DNA of 64,000 bases from Anarhynchus alexandrinus (taxonomy: Eukaryota > Chordata > Aves > Charadriiformes > Charadriidae). The notes below the pieces were generated by a model that was not told where the DNA came from, made no database searches, and was given only the letters and a program-made list of their open reading frames with translations. Made by a program: the position numbers and the translations under genes. The DNA lies in assembly GCA_008711295.1 (NCBI GenBank), contig VUYV01000147.1, positions 1,740,577 through 1,804,576 on the forward strand. The letters run 5' to 3'. Positions 14,228 to 26,546 of this stretch are shown in pieces (within the stretch, counting starts at the first letter, position 1; each line of letters starts with the position of its first letter).

Positions 14228-17200
14228 TATGTTAGGTCATAAGTATTTACTAGGTCAGGCATCCAGGCTAAAAAATTCTCTGTTTTTCCTAGTTACTCTG
14301 AAGATAAGTCCAGTCCCACAGTACATTTGGAAACTCCTGCAACGAATTTATCAGGTAATATTACCCAATGCAACGGAGAAGACATTCTTGTTCTGTTGCA
14401 GAAACATAATCATTTGCCCCCTCAGTACAGACCCTGCAGACGGCTGAGAGGATCTATGTGGGCCAAACTTCAAACAGAGAGGATAATAGAATACCATTTT
14501 ATTTAAATATTTATGCTGCCGCAGTATCCAGCGGTTGCAGCCAGTCCTCTGCCCTGTTGTATTAGGCGCCATAGAGAAGCGTGAGGTCCCCGCTCCAAGT
14601 GATTTACATTCTTAAGAAGCATTGCATGCCAGGGTAAGTAATCGGAGAGCCGTACATTTGCCACAATGAAACACTTACTAAGATAAATCAAAAAGCAGAT
14701 AATTTAGAAAGGAAAAATTAAGTGCATGACTGCTTTTTTCCTCTCTAAACTCTGGCTATTAGCCCAGACATTAGCCTATCTAACCCACAAGTGAATAAGT
14801 TGTTTAGGAAACACAGTGATTCCAAGCGTTGAGGGAGTATCACTGAGCAAAATTTTTCTACTTTCTTGGAAGAGAAGATGTGATTAAGATCATGCTCTAG
14901 TCTGCTCATCAGCCCTCTGTTACTGACTTCTAACTCCATGGCACATTTTAGACACGAAGATATGAAGTCCCCATGTGGTGTTTGAGACCCCATGGCAGAA
15001 GAGAACGAACCTTGCAGCTGCTAGCTGCTGCAGGCCCCGTTAGCGAGGGATAGAGTCTGGCTGGGAAAACTGGCGCCTTGCTCAAGCTTTGACCGTGTTT
15101 GAAACTCACACTCACTGCTAGTGAGCCGGGTTCTTCTCCCTTCTCTACCACTGCATACGTTTTCTCTGCATAAACTGCAGTACTGCAGAACTCTGTACTT
15201 TAATCCTGGCAAAAATATTTACAAACCCTTAAATTAGAGCTGTTTCTGAATAAAAGACTGTTACAGCTCAACCAAGAAGATGTACCCATGTAATGAATCT
15301 ATGTGCCAGTCAGTGCATGTGTGGCTATTACAGAGCCTGAGCACGTGGGAAGGAAAGACTCGGAGATACAATACTCTGAGATACAATAGGGACCTGCAGT
15401 TCCCGAGGAGATTAGGACAGCCTGGGACATAATTCCTTGTGAAACCAAGTTTCACCAGGTCTATTGCTCACTTATTGCGTAATTATCTTCCTTGACTTGC
15501 TTTCATTCACCTGTAATTGACAGAATGTGTCTCAATGTCTCGATTTTGGCTCAACATCAAGACTTCAATCATTTGTTTTTTTCCAGGGCAAACTATTTTG
15601 GGACCGATTGCTTCTAAGTAATTCCGCAAGGTTGAACATTGGTCTTGTGAGTTGTTATGCTGCGTTTTTCTTTTTCTGGACCCCCCCTCAATCCTAATAT
15701 GCTGATGTTGACTTTGTAAACTGAAATGTCGCTCTTCCAATTTTCATTCAGATTTTCTGTAAAATTGGGTTGAGAGTGTCAGTTCATATTATAAGGTTTA
15801 TTCACGTCTTGGTGGTATGAAAATTCTTTGCTGGCTGCAAAAAGCCACAGATATATTGTCACAGACTTTAACAGTGGTTAGGTACTGATAGCATCAACAA
15901 AAAGAATTAGCGGAGACCATCTGAACCATGTTTCTTTTTTAGTGTAAATTGGATACGACGCTGAAAAAGGGGAAATCGTCATTAGGTTAGCAAAACTGCT
16001 GCCTTACATCTCACCCATCTTCACTGTGTTTTATTCCACTAATGGGATCTGTATGTAATTTGAACTCTAAGACTAGTATAAACTGTGAACATCTCTTGAG
16101 GAGGGGGAACACACAGCAATGAAATGACAGAACAGAAAAAGTATGAAGCTGAAAATTAGGCCAGAAGATTGAAATCAGGACGGACTTAAATCATTCTTTG
16201 CTATGTTATTCATCTTGGTTGTCTGATAAACTACCAAGCAGGACGAAGTTCAGGAGACTTGATATACTGCATGTTAAGTCTTTGTTGTTATAAGGTGAAC
16301 TCCCTTACTCCAGCTTGTTCTCCTTGTCTCCCACACTTGTTGTTTTAATACAGAGGAAAGTTCAACTCCCCCTGCTTAACTCCAGTACCTCTTAATGAGG
16401 GAACTGTAACACTATCCAGTCGTCTCACCACACGGCAATCAGAATTTCATTGCTTTGCACAGCTTGACTTATGTCAAAAAGGATAGTTAAAATTCACCCA
16501 AGTCCTGGAAACCCCCTATTGAGTTAAACAGATCACATCTGAGCTACAGGAGGATTTTTTTGTTTGTTTGTTTTGTTTTTCAAATGGTCAAAGGGCAAGA
16601 AGTATTATTTGCAAAAGCTCTTTCACATACTTGGTTGTTAGGATGCTAGCATCAGCAAGATGATTTACATATCATATAGTTAAAGTCACACAGGAGATAG
16701 AGCTTCATGTGCCAATAAAAAGAAACGCCATTTACAAAAAATACACTCTGATCATACAAAATGGATCCTTTAGCCTATTGTGGTTAAGAAAATTTCTTAG
16801 AGCATCCCAGTAGATTGTCTTTGACAGTGTGGGCTTTACATTTACAAATGAGCAAAAATCAGAACAGAAGGCTCAAGGCCAGTAAATTTGAGTCATGGGA
16901 GGTAATGTTATTTATGAGCAGCAGCACTTGAACCAGCATTTCTGAAGCCTTCAGGACAAGCCTCCTTGAAGACTCACATGCACGTTATGTAGTTACTGCA
17001 ATTGCTGAAAGAGGAACAACACAAGCAAACATTTGCAGGCACTTGGCTTATGCTTGCCATAGCTCAAGTTGTACCTTCCAAGAGTTTTTAGACATGCTTT
17101 TTTTTTTTTAATATGTTGCTTCAATTAGACTGAAAACCAGACACGAGAGAATGCTCTATTAAACTGTGAAATTATTGTATTGCGTTACAGGAAGCCTCCA

Positions 17201-20200
17201 AATTTATAGAACTAGGAATGTCTTTGTGGTAAAGGGGTAAAAGATTCTTATTACCCCTGTTTACAAGACAGTTCAAAGGATATCATAAACAATTACCTCT
17301 GAAGTGATAATGCTATGGATATTTTTCTGTGTAAGTAGAGTCAGCACAAGGAGATGACCTTTATTAGTGGTGGCTCTACATCCATGAAAGTAATTATCCA
17401 GAGAAAACATAAATTGCTTATAAGCAACAGCCCTAGAAATAAACAAACAAACAAAAAGACATATTTTTAAATGGTGGCTCATTTAAAGATCATTTAGAGG
17501 TACAGGGAATCACTAAGTAGGTCAGTATTCTTTATTCTGGAAAAGAGACCACTGAAGGAAAATATGAAGAGTTTACAGAATCATAAGGGGCATGGAGGTG
17601 AATAGGGATCACTCACTATTTTCTCCAGTGCAAAACCAGGAAGGCATCAAGTGAAGACTGTAAATTCCGATCCAAACAAATGTGAGAGCATGGTTCTTCA
17701 TGAAATACAGGCAGATGTGTTTGAGCAGACACTAGACCAGTTAATGGAAGAAAAATCCATTACAGGTTACTAAATACATAGAAACTACATCTTATTCAGG
17801 AAATCCCTCAGCAGAAGAGTATAAAACTGGGAGTCCTCAGGGCATACTCATATTTGCTTGCTCTCTTTTTGTTTTTCCCTAGGCATCTGCTTATGACCAT
17901 TGTTCTCACTGGATTTCCCCTTGCAAACAGACTTCAGTTCATGCCTAATACCAGCTTTCCAGCCAGAGTAAAGGATGATGAAATTTAAAAAGCAGCAAAA
18001 AATTAAAGACATGAAAGAGGAAGAAAGTCAAAGGGTCAAAGGAGAAAAAACTAGAATGTGTGGGTGGGGCAGAGGCAACCCAAAATATCTCCAAGAAGTG
18101 CGTGCCAATAGCATCACCCCTCCTTCAAGGCACCCAAAGAGATAATTGGTATTGCTCAGTGGTGCTCTTCCCAAATGGAAGAGACAGAACAAGGGACTAT
18201 AGGCTGGTCCTGCAGTCATCAGATCCCATCAAGTTTCCTTCCCCTGAAGCTGTGAACAGCCAGCATAGACAGGGCCAGGAGGAGGTTGACAATAAGGACC
18301 TGTGACTTTGTGAGTGCTCAGGTGAGGAGGGTGTAAGTGAGAAGCTGAAGGGAGAAATGGAGCCAGAACCTCAATGACAGAAGAAGCCAGACCTGCAGGG
18401 TTGTGCACTCAACGTACATAGATGCCAGAGCCCCTCTCTCACTGCAAGTCAGGGATCTTGCACTTTGTGCAACACTAATCAACATCCCTGTGCCAGCTCC
18501 ATCTTCTCCTTGAATGCAGCATAGTCTGCATTCATTCTCTACTTTAGTATTTACCAGCAGTTCTTTCAGCTGAAAAATCTGGGTACCAACTGGGGCCAGT
18601 CCATGCTGTGGTACAGACTTTATGGACAGGCTGCCCATCATCCATCCCAGTTCTGGTTCTCTTGGCACATTTCTCTCTCCATATCTCACACAAGGCAGGG
18701 CTCACACCTTCTGAGAGAAGTGAAAATCGTGGTATTTATTAGCATGGCCAACGGTGTCTGTGTGCAAGGGAGGAAGCACAGGGCACACTGCTGCTGTGCA
18801 GCAAGGACAAGACCTGTCCTTTCAAATGGCCAAGACTTAAGCAGTGCAGACACAAACCAATCCACCTTGTTTGGTCAGGAGGCAATCTTTGGTGTGAATA
18901 TCACCAACAATATCAATGTACCCTATAAATAAAAAGAAAAAAATAACAATGCAGTCCCAGCACCTCAGGGTTGACAACTCAGCATTTAGACAAGGTAGAC
19001 AGAATAATTGGATGGCAAATAATTGAGGTGAGTCCAAACAGTGCCCTTCAAATACCCAATACTTTTATCCTTTACCTCAAATACAAGTTCTTCAATATCA
19101 TTACCATAATTAAATGTGGTAAGGAAGAAAAACACAACACTTGTGCAATCCATCTGAGAAAACTTGGTCTTCTGGGTATGTTTAGGGTGAAAGAATTATG
19201 AATTGCTATCAGAGGAATCCAGCTGCATATAGAAAGTATTAATGACTTTTTATGTGCAAATATTGAAAGCTTGCTTAAAGTAATCTTTTTGTTCTTTGGA
19301 TATGGTCTGTGCTATACAGATTCATGACCCACAAAGTGACATGATCTTAAGCCCTGCCCAGTTGTGCTTTCAAAGATGGTGCATTGTAAGATACAAAATT
19401 TAGCATATACATGCTATGCCGAATTTTCCAAGTGCAGTGCAGACACTGGCAAACCTGTTTTCAGAATGGGACAGCCATATTTCACAATAGCTTATATCCA
19501 GCTGTCTCCAAGTGCAAGGCTACAGGACGTTGTCAGGGCCCTGCATGCAACCTCTTTCCCCCTTGCCTTTTTGCCAGGGCCTGGTTACCTGGTCTTAGGG
19601 CCAGTTTTTGAGACAACTGTTTGGCCATCAGCCAGAGAGCTGTGAAGAAAGAGCTGCAAGAAACAGGTTCCTACCCTACTTTCCTCAGGAGCTGCTTTTA
19701 AGCTCAGATCCCCACCCTTGCTTTCTCCCCAAGTGACATTTGCAGCTGTGCCTGAGCCTGACCATTGCCAGCTGGCTTGACTTCTGAGCTTGAATTTGAA
19801 CCTTCCTCCTCACTATGGATGTTTCAGGTGATCTGGACTCTTGGCTGACCCTGGTTGGTCCCAGCACAGCCTGGAGAACCATCCTGTGTCCTACTGCAGC
19901 ACCAGCTTTCACAGCTTCTGTGGACAGTCAGCCAATCTGCAAGGTTGGCCCCAGGTGATCTTAGAGACCATCTCAACAGGTGGCATCCCACAGCCTTGAC
20001 CTCACCAGCTGGTTTGCCCAGACAGACTGTCCGTGAGCCGCCTGGGAGGCAGCTGTGTAAGGGAGCATGCCATGAGCATGGTTTTGTGTCAAAGGTTGTA
20101 TAGACATAGGCAAAATGATTTACAAAGCTAAGTGAAGAGAGAGCTAAGTCTATTCAAATATCAGATACCATAATTCATCCTGATTAGCCTGGGATGATTC

Positions 20201-22844
20201 AACAGCTGTAACCATTTAGGCTACAATTCAGAAAGGCAAATACTTTAATCTAATACTAGCAGGGGTTTGCCAAGGAAAGGGAGGAACTGAAAAGAAAATA
20301 TATCAAAATTTCAAACTTCATCCTGGAAACAGAATTCCAAAACTTCATTAAAATACTTAAGCTGAATGCATCAAAATATAACTCAGTTTTACCAAAAAAT
20401 TTGCTTCCAATTTGTTGAGAAGAATCAGGAGCACCCAAGATGGATGCAATGTAGACAAAACTTAGGTCCAAGAAAAGTGATGAAGAAAGCTATTATCCAG
20501 CAGTGCCTTATCGTGAAGGCATCTAAAATTTAGTGGGCACCTCTTTTATGCCTTTTCATGGTCTTAAAGCTCCCTAAATGCCTGCACATCCACAATAGTG
20601 CCTCAGCCGTGAGGCACGTTCTTGCTTATGCTCCACCATGATCCAGAGATAAGGATGTCTGTCCACAGCTGCAGTCCATTACAGCCTGCTTCAAACACAC
20701 ACAGAGCGCTGAGGTCAGCACGTAGCACAGCATGGCCACCTACTCCCAAAAACCTGGCCAGTGTGGGCAACAGCCTTTCATCTAGAGGCCCTGCCAAAGG
20801 AGAGAAAAGAGCAAAAAATTAACATGACCTAGAGGAGTCTGATTCTGCGGGTCAAGTAGAAGACATGGGCATGATTCTTACCAGAAAGGGGCAAGATGGG
20901 TCAACCTGACACTCTCATGTGAGCTTTCTGTTAAAAGATCAGAAGAAGCTGCATCTCCTCCAACAAGTCACATTGCAGGTAGGCCACAGAGCCTCATCTC
21001 CACTGACTGCCCCGTTTCCAGGAACTTGTTTCTGCCAATGCAGTTCCTCAAACCCTGTGACAGTTCGGCCTTATCACCCCTCCAGTGAGAGGAAGGGAAA
21101 GAGACACGCAGTCTATGAAGAGTGAACCTGGGCACACAGCATGCTGTGAATATACTATTACTTTCCTCCAGTGTGTGCAGGCTTTGAAATAATGTTCATT
21201 TTTCACCATCTAACTGTCAGTATAATGCAGCTGAGTCATTGAAATGATATTAGGGCTGACATAGGTCTTCCATGTGTAGTGCCCTTTTGAACTACTTACT
21301 ATGAAAAAAAAAAGTGGTCAGGTAGTGTCTTTCTCCTCCTTCAGTTCACAAGATTAATTACTTGTCTTCAATAAAGACCAAAAGGAGAGGTTCACGTAGC
21401 TCTGGGTTCTGACTGGGGTGGAGACTTTTCCCAGAGCAGTGAAGACATCAGTAACCTCAGCGTAGAGTCAAGAGACATCACCACTAAGCGAGGATGCACT
21501 GATAAGATCAGTGTATGAGAAGAAGCGGTTAGGTCCTCTTTCACCCACTTTGTTCTTATAAATTGTTTACTATTGTTAAAATAAACAGGTTTTAAGATAA
21601 GCTTTCTTCTAAAACCCTTTCTGTCCAAGGCAAAGTGAGGAGTCTTGGGATGGAACTGATTTTTCAAGGCAATTTGATATAAGCTACTTTTTCTGGAAGA
21701 TACTGTTTTTTAGTGACAGGAAAAATTGCCCACCCGCTTGCACACAGTCAAAAAGAGTAGTAGGGCTCAACCTCCTAGGTGTTCATCTTTGGCACTGACT
21801 GCTCTGTGCAAATGCAATGACCATCTTTATGCTATTTCCTGGCTACCCTGCACAATAATTTCAATTTATTTTTTTTTAATCAGGGGCTTTCCAATAGGTA
21901 GTGTATTATCAATGTATATGCTGAAGATCTGTATTTTGTGTTATATGAACAGTGTAGCTATGTAGCTGCAGGCTTTGGAGATCTTCCCACCAGGAACAAT
22001 TTCCCAAGTCTGCTGCTTCAGAAACTGGGCAGATACATAGTTCAGTGTTAAAGTAGTGCATTTTAAAGGGAGCTGGGCACCTTAGAATTGAAATTAGCTA
22101 GAAAAAAATGAATTGCTGAAGACAAGATAAAGCTGCTTAGATTAGTTCTTTTATGTTTAAGAAGCTACAAGAAAATTCAGCAGAAGCCGCTTGTGGTATA
22201 CCTGTAACTATACTGGCACACCTGGGAGAAGAACGAGGTAAGAGTTCCACAATGGTGACACATGTAGATTACGTTTTATATCCTCTTATGAAAAGTGTCT
22301 TCCTTCATAAGTTGTGTTCTTAAAACCTGAGCATAATCTGATACATGCAGGGAGAGAAAGTAAGGTGTTACACCAATAGAACCTGATTTTTAAACAAGCT
22401 CTAAACTTGTACTGTTTCAAAATAAGTAGGGAGATTTAAATAAAGGAGCATCTTAATTTCTTGGGGTTATTACAGAGCTAATACTACCCAGGCACTGTCA
22501 AAATATGGCTGATATTAACTATCAGATTGTACTTTGAGGGTATATTCAAGAAAAGTCATTCCAGTTGTGCTCATCTAAGTTAGTGATGTATGGCACCACA
22601 CAAACTCAGAGAAACTATTCTGGACCTGAACTGCCTCAAACTGAGCTACGTTTGATGTCTCTGCATGACTTTCATAGTTAATGCACAACCTGAAAATCTG
22701 CTTTGGGATAATCAAAAGCTGACTGCATCTATCATATACTCGGAGAGGGGAGCGGAAATCCAAGGTTCCAAATTCTGACCAATCTAGCAACAGACAAACT
22801 TCAAGGGATCAGGGGATAGGTGAGGTTAGAAGTAACTTCTCAAT
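14228..22844. other. Unique noncoding sequence
   Basis: No gene or clear interspersed repeat was found. Homopolymer runs occur (for example the T-run near 17099-17109). The part from 18.3 to 20.1 kb is somewhat more GC-rich and holds several 70-120-codon open frames on both strands that overlap one another and resemble nothing known. They look like by-products of base composition. Confidence 0.6.
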
Positions 22845-23105
22845 CCTTAGTCCACCCGCCTTGCTCAGAGCAGGGTCACCTAGAGCAGGTTGTTCAGGAC
22901 CTTCCCTAGTCAGGTTTTAAAATATCCAAGGATGGATTTAAAATATCCAAGGGTTGCCTCTCTGGGCAACCTCTTCCAATGTTTGGTCATCCTTACCATA
23001 GAAAAGTTTTTTTCCTATGTTTAAATGGAGTTTCCTGTACTTCAGTTTGCACCCATTGCCTCTTGTCCTGTCACTGGGCACTAATGAGACGTGCCTGGCT
23101 CCCAT
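22845..23105 (-). mobile_element. CR1 LINE 3' fragment, antisense
   Basis: Read on the plus strand, this is the reverse complement of the 3' part of an avian-type CR1. It has the 'agtccacccgccttgctcagagcagggtcacc' region, then 'gagcaggttg', 'tctctgggcaacct', 'ttccaatg', 'cagtttgcacccattgcc' and 'cttgtcctgtcactgggcac', in the order seen in chicken CR1 copies. That makes it a 5'-truncated insertion on the minus strand, the usual fate of CR1. A 16-bp segment (TTTAAAATATCCAAGG) is duplicated in tandem at 22916-22931 and 22937-22952, which the consensus lacks. Divergence is substantial by eye, so the insertion is old. It has no coding capacity. Confidence 0.9.
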
Positions 23106-23130
23106 AACACGCTTGTTCCCCTACTCTACC

Positions 23131-23175
23131 CTCCTAGTCAAAAAGTTTTTCCTAATATCCTCCCAAGCCTGCTCT
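23131..23175 (-). mobile_element. Second short CR1-like fragment
   Basis: The string 'aaaaagtttttcctaatatcc' with its flanks repeats a CR1 segment that, in the preceding copy, lies upstream at about 23004-23020. This is therefore either a second CR1 fragment in the same orientation or an internal duplication of the first. It is very short, so the assignment is less sure. Confidence 0.5.
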
Positions 23176-24199
23176 TGAAAGATGTACCCCCAGAGTCCAC
23201 TGTTTGATGTTCCAGTGACAAACCAATTGACCACAATAAACTACCATCACAGAAAATAATACAATAGTTCAATGAAACTGAGCACTGCTGAGCCAATCTG
23301 ATGTTTGGCACACCTTCAGGGTTTGCACTGACTTATTCTGCTGTTTTATGTGATGGATCAGAGCAGACTGTAAGAATGGAGCCCATCTGAAAATCAAAGA
23401 TCAATCGTTCTTAGTCAAGGACATCAGGCGGTAGCATAAATTCCAGAATCAGTGTGTGGTATATGCAGAATCTGTTTATCTCTGAAAAATACTTCAAAGC
23501 CAGAGCATGACTTTGAGAAGTATTGACGTGCACCTCCACCCATCCCTTCAAAAATTCTCACTCAAAACTCAAACCTTCCACCCTGGCCTAGATGAAACAT
23601 CTTGGCTGAAGGCCCAGCAGTCCTTGCAGTCTGCCTAAACCAGGTTTGGGTGGACCCTGAAATGAGATACAGTCTTTCTCTTTTCATTGTAAAGGCAATG
23701 GTTTAAAGATAAGCAATGAAAGAGAAGGAAAATGGAAAGAATTGCATTCAAGCTGACTGTTAGAAACTTCAAGAAAGGGTAAGGGTTGGGAATGAAAAAA
23801 TGAACATTACCTTTTTAGAACAATGAAAAAGCAGTAAACTGAGAAAATTACTTTTTATTTAAACACTGAGCATCCTCTGCAAGGCATTTAACAGCTTTCA
23901 TTCCCAGTGGGAATGGCTCTCAGTGGGAGAGGCTGTGCTGTCGTCTGCTCCCTCTTCTTTAGCAAAACCGTGAACCATCTGAGACACTTAGCTCATGCTA
24001 AATGATCATATGCCAAGTATTGTGATGATGACTGATCTTGCTGCCTGAGTGGAATTACACAATGAGCAAGAGTGGAAATAAGTACATGTTTAAAAGGACT
24101 TGTGCTCTTAAGGACATGGTTGTGCAAGTCCCTGACTCCTTGGATATGGCGCTGTTTTAGAAAACACTGCTACCCAATGACACCTGGCCCCTTGACTAC
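23176..24199. other. Unique noncoding sequence
   Basis: No gene or recognisable repeat was found. A purine-rich patch spans about 23690-23850. The sequence becomes more GC-rich towards the right edge. Confidence 0.6.
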
Positions 24200-24760
24200 C
24201 ACCACAGCCGTTGAACCAGGAGCTTCAGAAGCATATTCAATCCTAGAGTGTGACCCAAGGGACACACAGAAAGTGTGCTCCCAATGAAGCAGCAGAGACA
24301 AGGGCCTGGAACCTGTATCTATCAGAGGGTTACAGTCAGGGAGCATCAAGAACAGGATTGCCCCATGAAGGAGGACAAGTCAGCAGCCAAGGGTGACCCC
24401 AGCACAGGCCATGCCCTCACCAACAAGACACCATTCCACAGGGACTGAGCACAGCAGGCAGAGGCAGGGGCTGTAGCAGGAACCATCAACAGCTCCCAAC
24501 ACAAGCGATGAAGCAGGGCCAGGATCCATCCAGAGGCTCCAGTCAGGAGCAAAAGAAGTTGGAGATTAGCTGTGATGTATGACTGAGGGGTCCATACTAG
24601 CTAACTATAGAATAGGTCCAAGGTCCATTGAGATGGCAGGGATGGAGACAGGCACACCTACAACATAGCTCAGGACAGGACCAGGTGCCCATTCCTGACC
24701 TTACAGAGAGCCCCTGGGCAGAGGATGAGTGGTTGAGTGTCCCAGGTGAGGCCGATCAGG
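24200..24760. repeat. CAGG/CCAGG-rich segment, possibly repeat-derived
   Basis: The stretch is markedly richer in G and C than its neighbours and full of recurring short words (CAGG, GGAGCA, CCAGG, ACAGG). Phrases such as 'ggtccaaggtcc' and 'acacctacaacatagctc' remind me of an unclassified interspersed repeat in bird genomes, but I cannot name it or define its ends. All frames on both strands contain stops within about 70 codons, so it is not coding. It could also be unique sequence with a local compositional bias. Confidence 0.3.
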
Positions 24761-24949
24761 GCCATTGATGCCTATCGGTGCACTCAAGGCACTGACAATT
24801 GCCTCACATGGCCCTAATTCCAGTATAAGGCATTTCACTGTGTTATGGAAAGATGTCACATCAGAGAGCAAGAGCAAGCTGGAAGGACAGCACCCCAACC
24901 AGGAAGCGCAAGCCATCAACCCAGTTCTCCTTGTTCATAAGGACTAAAC

Positions 24950-25560
24950 ACATGTGCCCAGAAAGGCCGAATCCCATTTGCGAGAAATCATTAAACGTTG
25001 TACTGAGACCAGCTGATATTAGTAAGGCCTCACAATCCCTGTTGTCGACAGCTCATTCGCATAATTCATGGCTGCCTCCAATTATCTGTGGGAGATTTGC
25101 AAGCCGGACTCTCAGCCTGCGCAGGAGGTTCCACATGGGCAGGCGCTTAATGAACAGATTGGATTATAAACACTAGCTAATCTTTCCCACATGTACACCT
25201 GAAGAATATCACAAGTGACAGCTGTTTAAATTTCCAAGAAAATTAATGATTCCTAAAGAGGCAAGGCTTATCAAGGCTTTGACTGGGCCTGATAACGGAC
25301 AACCACCAAGGGGCAAATTGTTTATAATAGTCTATAAGTGCCTCATTCTATGGGTTCATCTTGGAAACTTTTATTGACATGGTCCTTTTTATTAATGTTT
25401 GTGCTGGCAAAGACTAGAACAGCTTTGTTCAATCTACTGATGATATTAGGCTACTAAGGCCTCTAATGAGCATCTCATATCTTCAGGTCACAGTCAGTTT
25501 AAAATGATTGGTACTGGGGCCAGGATACCATGTGCTCAGTTGAACCCTACAAGACGGCCA
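24950..25560. promoter_or_regulatory. Candidate conserved developmental enhancer
   Basis: This block has the look of a conserved noncoding element. It contains many transcription-factor-type words in a short span: an octamer-like 'attcgcataattcat' near 25054, homeodomain cores (CAATTATC near 25079, TTAATGA near 25148, GGATTA near 25161, TTAATGA near 25243), paired TCF/LEF-like words ('tatcaagg', 'ctttgac') near 25269-25282, a GATA-like 'gataac' near 25291, an E-box CAGCTG near 25219 and a forkhead-like 'ttgtttataa' near 25318. There is no coding frame and no repeat signature. Conservation itself cannot be seen from one sequence, so this is inference from texture and motif density. Confidence 0.4.
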
Positions 25561-26292
25561 CATTGTGCCTGCCCCATGCAGAGCTCACATCCTTGCAGGG
25601 CCCATCTGGGAGACTGCTAAAACATTAACTTATGTGCAGTGGGTCATTTGCTGCATTCACTGTCTTGAGATTTGGGGGTGGGAGGAGGGTGGTGGGAAGA
25701 GGGCAATCCAGGTTTACTGTGAGACTATAACCAACCTTTTCTAACAGACCGCATATGGAAAAAGAAAGCCCCTTCCTCTGTGTCCTTTTGCAGAAAGCCT
25801 GTGCCTTTACATTCAGACACAAAACCTCCGTCAGTCGCCCTGCTGTTCCTCTTTCCCCGTGGAGCACGTGGCAGGACACGTTCTCATTTCCAAGGGGACT
25901 TTTTAAAGCCTGGTTCTGTTTCAAAGAAGGCATCATGAAAAAAGAGCAGCCACGCTAGCCTGTGAAAATGGCAACATGGAAAGATCATTGTTAAACTCAG
26001 GAGTCAAAAAAAAGGAATTAACTACAGCAAGTCACTCTCCTCAAGCTACAAGTGATGCAATTCCTGTGCAGAACTGGGTAGCTATGGGATTATTTTAAAG
26101 TTCAAACGTATCTTCCTGGTCAATGAGTGTTTCACAAAGGAGCATGGAATTAATTTGAATTCAAGACTACAGACAAAACAAATGGCTCACAAATAGTTTA
26201 TAAATGTTTTCTTGCATAAGAATAACTCTGTGATCCATCACTGTCTTCACTGCTGAAGTGTCTGGCCACAGCAAGGGACCTGTTCCTCCTGC
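25561..26292. other. Unique noncoding sequence
   Basis: No gene or repeat was recognised. An open minus-strand frame of 103 codons (25625-25936) overlaps an opposite-strand one and has no resemblance to any family. Confidence 0.6.
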
Positions 26293-26546
26293 CACACTGG
26301 TATAAACCAGAATTGGTTCAGTTGAAACAAATGGATGAATGTGATGGTTAAAGTCAGGCTAAACCCAATGGAACTGGAAGGAGTCTGACTTGTGTTTTAT
26401 CTAAACCCATGCTAATATTACTGTCTGACCCATTGCACTCAATTAAGCCAATTTTGGATCTATGTCATATATTCTGCAAATCAGCTCTTTCCCAGTCTAT
26501 GTTCATATAATTACACTGACTCTGCTTGGTGAAGGTCTGGCCCAGT
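26293..26546. repeat. Two fragments of an ancient palindromic amniote repeat
   Basis: At 26293-26334 the words 'cactggtataaaccag', 'ttggttcagttgaaac' and 'aaatgg' match, with decay, a palindromic repeat I know from sauropsid genomes that carries the phrases 'actggtgtaaatcag' and 'ttgaagtcaatgg'. At 26506-26546 'attacactgact' and 'ggtctggcccagta' correspond to the other arm. The 170 bp between may be the decayed interior or an insertion. No coding capacity is expected. Confidence 0.4.

Noticed and set aside
18318..18689. 123-codon open frame, minus strand
   Set aside because: Overlapped by an opposite-strand frame of similar length. The composition suggests chance and no family is recognised.
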